A stretch of DNA of 64,000 bases from positions 62,001 through 126,000 of the forward strand of contig NZ_JGZD01000006.1 of the NCBI RefSeq assembly GCF_000741645.1, given 5' to 3'. The notes under the pieces are model-generated. The model searched no databases. It was given only the letters and a program-made list of their open reading frames with translations, and had not been told where the DNA came from. The first letter of the stretch is position 1, and each line of letters starts with the position of its first letter. Position numbers and translations under genes: made by a program. Shown one piece after another: positions 58,791-64,000 of the stretch. The DNA comes from Bifidobacterium minimum. GTDB taxonomy: Bacteria; Actinomycetota; Actinomycetes; Actinomycetales; Bifidobacteriaceae.

Positions 58791-60116
58791 ATGGCCGAGA
58801 TCAGGGAGGACGTTCTTCATGTCGAGGGTGGCAAGCCGCTGAACGGCGTCATCAAGGTGCGTGGCGCGAAGAACTTCGTCAGCAAGGCGATGGTCGCCGC
58901 GCTTCTCGCCCCCGGCGTGTCCGTGCTCAAGAACGTTCCCGAAATCCGTGACGTGCATGTGGTGTCGGATCTGCTCGGGCTCCACGGCGTCGACGTGAAC
59001 GTGGACGGTTCCGCGGGGGTGGTGACCATCGACGCGTCGAACGTGCGTCTGGCCGATGTGGCGGATGTCGATACCCTGTCGGGGTCGTCCCGCATACCGA
59101 TCCTTTTCTCGGGCCCGTTGGTGCATCGTCTTGGGGAGGCGTTCATCCCGGCCCTGGGCGGCTGCAACATCGGTGGCAGACCCATCGACTTCCATCTCGA
59201 GACGCTGCGCAAGCTGGGCGCCACCGTGGACAAGGAGCATCGCGACGGTATCCACATCACCGCGCCCAATGGTCTGCACGGCGCGAAGATCCATCTGCCG
59301 TACCCGTCGGTGGGGGCCACCGAGCAGACCCTGCTGGCGGCGGTGCTTGCGGATGGGCGCACCGAGCTGTCAGGCGCCGCCATCGAGCCGGAGATCATGG
59401 ATCTGGTCGCGGTGCTGCAGAAGATGGGCGCGATGATCTCCGTCGACGTCGACCGCACGTTCCGCGTTGAGGGCGTCGAGCATCTCAAGGGCTATGTGCA
59501 CACGGCGCTCACCGACAGGATCGAGGCGGCGTCGTGGGCCTCCGCGGCTCTGGCGACCCACGGGGACATCTTCGTGAAGGGGGCGCAGCAGCAGGACATG
59601 ATGACCTTCCTGAACGTGTTCAGAAAGGTCGGCGGCGAGTTCGACATCACGGATTCCGGCATCCGATTCTGGCATCCGGGCGGCGATCTCAGGCCCGTGG
59701 CGATCGAGACGGATGTGCATCCCGGCTTCATGACCGATTGGCAGCAGCCTCTGGTCGTGGCCCTGACCCAGGCGAACGGGCTGTCGATCGTGCATGAGAC
59801 CGTCTACGAGAACCGCTTCGGCTTCACCGAGCCGCTTGTCGACATGGGCGCCACCATCCAGCTGTATCGTGAATGCCTCGGATCCCTTCCCTGCCGTTTC
59901 CAGCAGCGCAACTACAAGCACTCCGCGGTGATCTTCGGGCCCACTCCTCTTACCGGCCGCGACATCGACGTGCCCGATCTGCGCGGAGGATTCAGTCACC
60001 TCATCGCGGCGCTTGCGGCCACCGGGCCGTCCGACGTTCATGGCATCAGCCTGATCGATCGGGGATACGCCGATTTCCGTGGCAAGCTGCTGGCGCTGGG
60101 GGCCGATATCGACTGA
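58791..60116 (+). CDS. murA: UDP-N-acetylglucosamine 1-carboxyvinyltransferase
   Basis: The product has 441 residues; ATG 58791 (MAEIRED) follows GAAGGG. First committed step of peptidoglycan synthesis. The catalytic Cys125 is in GGCNIGGRPIDFH, so the enzyme should be fosfomycin-sensitive on this criterion. The lysine of GAKNFVSKAMVAALL and SGSSRIPILFSGPL are normal. Other wall genes (ddl) lie downstream. Confidence 0.95.
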   Translation: MAEIREDVLHVEGGKPLNGVIKVRGAKNFVSKAMVAALLAPGVSVLKNVPEIRDVHVVSDLLGLHGVDVNVDGSAGVVTIDASNVRLADVADVDTLSGSSRIPILFSGPLVHRLGEAFIPALGGCNIGGRPIDFHLETLRKLGATVDKEHRDGIHITAPNGLHGAKIHLPYPSVGATEQTLLAAVLADGRTELSGAAIEPEIMDLVAVLQKMGAMISVDVDRTFRVEGVEHLKGYVHTALTDRIEAASWASAALATHGDIFVKGAQQQDMMTFLNVFRKVGGEFDITDSGIRFWHPGGDLRPVAIETDVHPGFMTDWQQPLVVALTQANGLSIVHETVYENRFGFTEPLVDMGATIQLYRECLGSLPCRFQQRNYKHSAVIFGPTPLTGRDIDVPDLRGGFSHLIAALAATGPSDVHGISLIDRGYADFRGKLLALGADID

Positions 60117-60256
60117 CGTCGGCCGTCCGCCGCGGCCTCGGTGGGGTTTGGCGGCAGGCTGCCGGAAGGTTGACGGAAGGCTGGTGTGAGTGTCCGCGAC
60201 CGCCGTTTCCGGAGGTGGTTCGCGGCTGTCCGCCCATCTGCGGCACAATGGTGGTT

Positions 60257-61153
60257 ATGACATCCAAAGGAAAGCCGTCGCCTCGTTCGGCCGTCGATCC
60301 GCTGTCGGACGATCGGGTCAGGATCGTGGCGTCCCATCATCATCTCGTCGATCCGACCCGGTATTTCCCCACCGGCCCGCGCGAACCCAACACCGCGGAG
60401 ATCGACGCTCAGAATCCCCGCGCCACGAGGATTCTTCTGGGCGGGGTGTCGGTGGTTCTTCGCACGCATAGCAGGATCCGCGCCTGGGGACTGGAGAACG
60501 TCCCGCTTGACGGCCCCTTCATCACGGCGGCCACCCATGTCACGATGTATGACGTGTTCGTGCCCATGATGGCCCTGTTCCATATGGGTCGCCGTCCACG
60601 GTTCATGGCCAAGGCCGAGCTGGCCTCCTGGCCGGTTATCGGCCGCTGGTTCCGGCTGGTCGGCATGCAGCCCGTGCCGCGGAGAAGCGGGAAGGCGAAG
60701 GCCATCGAGGAGGAGTCGGTCCGGATCCTCACGTCGGGTCGGCCGTTGACGGTCTGGCCGGAGGGCACGGTGACGCGCGACCCGAAGAAATGGCCGATGA
60801 GCCTCAAGGATGGCGCCGCTTATATCGCTCTTGAGGCGTCCAGGCGTATGGGACGTCAGATCCCTCTTTTCTGCTCGATCACGTGGGGTGCCGCCAGCAT
60901 CAACCATTGGTGGCCGTGGCCGCGGAAGAACGTGGTCATGTGCTTTGACGCCCAGCTGGACTATGCCGATCTGCTGTCGGGGATGGAAGGCTGGGGACAG
61001 GAGCCTCCCCGCAAGGCGGTCGCCGCGCTGACCGAGAGGATCAGGAACCGGATGGAGGACGTCATGGCCGAGATTCGGGGTGAGCGTCCGCCGTCGGAGG
61101 GGTACTGGGATTACCGGACGATGAGTCGTGTTCCGCGTGGGACAAAGGCATAA
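60257..61153 (+). CDS. plsC: 1-Acyl-sn-glycerol-3-phosphate acyltransferase
   Basis: The product has 298 residues; ATG 60248 three codons upstream is equally possible. The acyltransferase HX4D motif is THVTMYD; later blocks are FMAKAELASWPVIGRWFRLVGMQPVPR and VWPEGTVTRDPKKWPMSLKDGA. It acylates lysophosphatidic acid to phosphatidic acid. It is followed by gpsA, which makes the glycerol-3-phosphate backbone. Confidence 0.88.
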   Translation: MTSKGKPSPRSAVDPLSDDRVRIVASHHHLVDPTRYFPTGPREPNTAEIDAQNPRATRILLGGVSVVLRTHSRIRAWGLENVPLDGPFITAATHVTMYDVFVPMMALFHMGRRPRFMAKAELASWPVIGRWFRLVGMQPVPRRSGKAKAIEEESVRILTSGRPLTVWPEGTVTRDPKKWPMSLKDGAAYIALEASRRMGRQIPLFCSITWGAASINHWWPWPRKNVVMCFDAQLDYADLLSGMEGWGQEPPRKAVAALTERIRNRMEDVMAEIRGERPPSEGYWDYRTMSRVPRGTKA

Positions 61154-61310
61154 GCGTAGCATTGCTCGGTAGCCGAGGCCGTCGTCCGTCGATCCCCGGC
61201 GGATCGCTCGGGCGTGACGGTAGGATGCGGCGGAAGACGATGGCATGGGACATATGGACGGCGGATGTGGATTGGCGCATCGCACGACAGGGCAAGGAGA
61301 GTGCTCGGAT

Positions 61311-62306
61311 ATGAAGGTCACGGTTTTGGGCGCGGGCGCGTGGGGCACTGCTTTCGGTCAGGTTCTGGCCGATGCGGGCAACGATGTCACCATGTGGGCC
61401 AAGGAGCCGGACATCGTCGATGCGATCGAGGGATCGCACCGCAATCCCGTGCGGCTTCCCAGCGTCGAGCGTCTTCCCGACGCCATGCGCGCGACCGGTG
61501 ACCGTGGTGAGGCGATGCGGTCCGCGGACGTCGTCGTGGTCGCGATCGCGGCGCAGTTCGCCCGGGTCGCGTTGGAGCCGTTTCGCAGCCTTGTTCCCGA
61601 CGACGCGGTGGTGGTCTCCCTGATGAAGGGGATCGAGCGCGGGACGGACAAGCGCATGGATGAGGTCGTGCGCGAGACGCTTGGGCTGCCTGAGGATAGG
61701 TTCGTCGCGATTTCGGGGCCGAACCTCAGCCGCGAGATAGCCGATCGTCAGCCCGCCGCCACCGTGGTTGCATGCGCTGATATGGATGTCGCCCGAAAGG
61801 TCGCGCGCGCCTGCACGACCGACTATTTCCGCGCCTTCGTGAGTTCCGACGTGATCGGCGTGGAGATGTGCGGCTCCCTGAAGAACGTCGTCGCCCTGGC
61901 CGTGGGTATGGTCCGCGGGGCGGGCTTCGGCGAGAACACGGCGGCGATGGTGGAGACCAGAGGGCTGGCGGAGCTCGCGTCACTGGGCTCCGCCGCCGGA
62001 GCCGATGCGAGGACCTTCTCGGGCCTTGCCGGCGTGGGCGATCTCATCGCCACATGCGGGTCCTCCCTGAGCCGCAACTACACGTTCGGTGCGAATCTGG
62101 GCAAGGGGATGAGCGTCGATGAGGCCACGCGGGTGAGCAACGGGGTCGCGGAGGGAGTCCCGACCACGGCGGCCGTCGTCGGTCTGGGCAGGCGCCTCGG
62201 GGTGGAGACCCCGCTGGCGTCGGCGATGGATCGTGTTCTTCGTGAGGGGATTTCGTGCTCACAGATGCTTTCGGCGCTTTTCGGGGAGGATATCGTCGAA
62301 GAATAG
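61311..62306 (+). CDS. gpsA: Glycerol-3-phosphate dehydrogenase [NAD(P)+]
   Basis: The product has 331 residues behind GGCAAGGAGAG. The Rossmann motif VTVLGAGAWGTAFGQVLADAG is followed by the active-site block GSLKNVVALAVGMVRGAGFGENTAAM. AISGPNLSREI and SRNYTFGANLGKG are diagnostic. It supplies glycerol-3-phosphate to PlsC and phospholipid synthesis. Confidence 0.96.
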   Translation: MKVTVLGAGAWGTAFGQVLADAGNDVTMWAKEPDIVDAIEGSHRNPVRLPSVERLPDAMRATGDRGEAMRSADVVVVAIAAQFARVALEPFRSLVPDDAVVVSLMKGIERGTDKRMDEVVRETLGLPEDRFVAISGPNLSREIADRQPAATVVACADMDVARKVARACTTDYFRAFVSSDVIGVEMCGSLKNVVALAVGMVRGAGFGENTAAMVETRGLAELASLGSAAGADARTFSGLAGVGDLIATCGSSLSRNYTFGANLGKGMSVDEATRVSNGVAEGVPTTAAVVGLGRRLGVETPLASAMDRVLREGISCSQMLSALFGEDIVEE

Positions 62307-62358
62307 GATTGACGCGTGCTCCTGCGGAGGCCGGATCGTCGGCGGACCAGGGGCGCGT

Positions 62359-62412
62359 GCTGCACGACCCGACGCGTGTTGTACGACCCGACGAGTGCTG
62401 CGCGAGACCCGA
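62359..62412 (+). repeat. Imperfect 19-base tandem repeat after gpsA
   Basis: Three units based on GyTGyACGACCCGACGnGT lie 50-105 bases after the gpsA stop. The rest of the spacer up to 62531 shows no gene. Confidence 0.7.
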
Positions 62413-62531
62413 TCGGCGGTGTATGGAGTCGGCGTGACGGCCGCGCGGCCGGCCGGTGAGGCGTGTGGGCGTGCGGTGACGCGGGTATGACGTGTGGTGA
62501 CGGGAACGTGGTGAAGGAAACGAGGTCCGAT

Positions 62532-63700
62532 ATGGTGAGAAAACGTGTGGCGGTGCTGTATGGTGGGCGCGCGGACGAGCATTCGATCTCGTGCGTGTCC
62601 ACCGCGGGCGTTCTGGGGGCGATGGACCGTGAACGGTTCGATCCCGTTCCCGTGGGCATCACGAAGGATGGGCGCTGGATCGTGGGAGGGGACGATCCGC
62701 GTGGTTTCCGGCTGGATGCTGATGCTCTGCCCACCGTGGAGCGAACCGCGCGGTCGCGTGACGTCGTCCTCGACCCGTCGCGGGGTGGCGACGGCTTCCT
62801 GGTGAGGAACCCGGATGGGACCGTCGAGTCCCTGGGCCACATCGATGTCGTCTTTCCCGTGCTGCATGGTCCGTACGGCGAGGACGGGACGGTGCAGGGA
62901 CTGCTGGAGATGATGTCCGTCCCATACGTGGGATGCGGCGTGCTGACCTCCGCGGTGTGCATGGACAAGCACTACACGAAGCTCGTGCTCTCGTCGGCGG
63001 GGATTCCCGTGGCTCCCGGGATCACCGTGGACATGCGCCGGGTGGATCTGGCGTCCGGCCAGGGCGCGACCCGGGGAATAGCCATGCCGTCGATGCCATG
63101 GGCGTCAACGGTGTTCTGGCGCGGATCGATGCCGCGGGTCTTCGGTACCCGGTTTTCGTCAAGCCGTCGAGGGCGGGGTCGAGCTTCGGCGTGACGCGTG
63201 TGGATTCGCCGGACGAGAAGGTCCTGTCCGCGGCGCTGGCCGAGGCCTCCCGCCATGATTGGAAGGTTCTGATCGAGGAGGGGATCGACGGCCGGGAGAT
63301 CGAGTGCGCTGTTCTGGCCGCCCGTCCCACCGATAGGCCGCGGGTGAGCTGGCCTGGCGAGATCGTCCTCGATCGACGGGCCGAGGGCGATGAGCAGTTC
63401 TACGATTTCGACAGCAAGTACACCGATTCGCAGGCGTCCCATGTCGAGGTTCCCGCCAAGCTCCCCCGGGAGGTTCTCGACCGCGTGCGGGACGTCGCGG
63501 CCAGGGCGTTCACCGCGGTCGACGGCACGGGGCTGAGCCGCGTCGACACCTTCGTCACCGCCGATGGACGGGTGACGGTCAACGAGATCAACACGATGCC
63601 CGGCTTCACTCCGATCTCGATGTATCCCCAGGCCTGGGAGGCGACCGGTGTGAGCTATGCCGAACTGATCGGGACGCTGATCGATGGCGCAGGCCGCTGA
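62532..63700 (+). pseudogene. ddl: D-alanine-D-alanine ligase, interrupted by a frameshift
   Basis: The N-terminal half reads from ATG 62532 (RKRVAVLYGGRADEHSIS, then HGPYGEDGTVQGLLE) and runs in frame until it loses similarity near 63075. The C-terminal half continues in the -1 frame (YPVFVKPSRAGSSFGV, EGIDGREIECAVLAAR, NEINTMPGF) to TGA 63700. Adding one G to the GGGG run at 63073-63076 gives an uninterrupted 389-residue ligase with a sensible linker. Ddl makes the D-Ala-D-Ala dipeptide and is normally essential. The shift may be a sequencing error, a recent mutation, or, less likely, a recoded site. Confidence 0.75.
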
Positions 63701-63734
63701 CGCGGTTGAATGACGCGGTTGAATGACGCGGTGG
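63698..63734 (+). repeat. 13-base-period repeat starting at the ddl stop
   Basis: TGACGCGGTTGAA occurs at 63698-63710 (its first three bases are the stop codon) and 63711-63723, and TGACGCGGTGG follows at 63724. The period is 13 bases, as after ptsI. Confidence 0.92.
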
Positions 63735-63799
63735 TTACCGACGCGGCGGCAATGACGCGGTCTGGACATACGGAGAACACGCAATGGCAGGAGGCTGAT

Positions 63800-64000
63800 A
63801 TGAGTGGCTGGGATGACGGGTCGTATGGTTCTGGTGCCGGAACGCCGCCGACCGGCCCCGCCGGTTCCGGGCCGGAACCTCCGCGCGAATCCGACGATCG
63901 GCGGCCATGGCCGTTCGCCCCGCGTGACTGGACGGTCGTTCGGCGGAGGTTCTCCCATGTGGGGGCGGGCCTGTCCGTCATGCTGCTGCTGTGGATCTCG
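63800..64000 (+). CDS. Start of a membrane protein, possibly CPBP-type protease (partial)
   Basis: The frame opens at ATG 63800 behind GGAGGCTG and is cut off by the end of the window after 67 residues. A hydrophilic Gly/Pro-rich 45-residue segment leads into WTVVRRRFSHVGAGLSVMLLLWIS, the start of a membrane helix. A CAAX/CPBP-type intramembrane protease is often encoded after ddl in bifidobacteria and begins similarly. That identity is a guess from position. Confidence 0.4.
   Translation, partial: MSGWDDGSYGSGAGTPPTGPAGSGPEPPRESDDRRPWPFAPRDWTVVRRRFSHVGAGLSVMLLLWIS

Noticed and set aside
63060..63100. Programmed -1 frameshift site in ddl
   Set aside because: No canonical slippery heptamer in the right phase and no obvious downstream pseudoknot; a one-base loss in GGGG explains the data more simply.

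Overview
The window is a GC-rich, densely coded bacterial chromosome segment. Gene content and order point to an actinobacterium of the family Bifidobacteriaceae, most likely Bifidobacterium or a close relative. The supporting features are a type II isopropylmalate synthase, a short monofunctional formate-tetrahydrofolate ligase, a C69 dipeptidase, an actinobacterial Tad pilus cluster, a topA-tmk-holB block, a mutT1-type Nudix/phosphatase fusion beside ppk, and the absence of any respiratory gene. The family is inferred from this content, not from a marker gene. I see no insertion sequence, prophage, integrase or CRISPR array; this is core chromosome.

Layout. 1-6438: end of a GatD-like amidotransferase, a phasin-like protein with a UbiB-family kinase, a glycerophosphodiesterase, upp, a conserved unknown and mutT1. 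6554-9240: ppk, then a candidate small RNA with its own promoter and terminator. 9413-14180: a seven-gene Tad/Flp-type secretion-pilus cluster. 14221-20286: dnaX-recR and the aspartate branch (catalytic aspartokinase, a separate ACT-domain subunit, asd). 20472-28615: a DUF5701-type protein, leuA, a class A penicillin-binding protein, ino1 and glf. 28716-33926: SRP RNA, a PAP2 membrane protein, topA and tmk. 33923-38500: holB, then ptsH with a downstream LacI-type regulator, divergent from ptsI. 38639-45548: a PEBP-like protein, C69 dipeptidase, fhs, a tautomerase, a GtrA-like protein and an MFS transporter. 45827-49522: a histidine phosphatase, an unknown protein and a two-gene ABC importer of the ThiX/ThiY type. 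49764-53517: gltX, tRNA-Glu, tRNA-Gln and a metallophosphoesterase. 53543-56755: an IclR-type regulator divergent from leuCD. 57160-64000: an AsnC-type ligand-binding protein, a dihydroorotate dehydrogenase, murA, plsC, gpsA, a frameshifted ddl and the start of a membrane protein.

How the genes fit together. Leucine synthesis (leuA, leuC, leuD) sits with a likely IclR-type repressor and a palindromic site. lysC, its regulatory subunit and asd feed lysine, threonine and methionine synthesis and diaminopimelate for the wall. murA, ddl, the penicillin-binding protein and GatD belong to peptidoglycan synthesis. gpsA, plsC, ino1 and the PAP2 protein belong to lipid synthesis. ptsH, ptsI and the LacI-type protein form a small sugar-uptake control unit.

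Three observations stand out. Many genes end in short tandem duplications that span or directly follow the stop codon. ddl needs one frame change to be read through. A short, structured, apparently noncoding transcript lies between ppk and the Tad cluster. No clearly new defence or mobile system is present.
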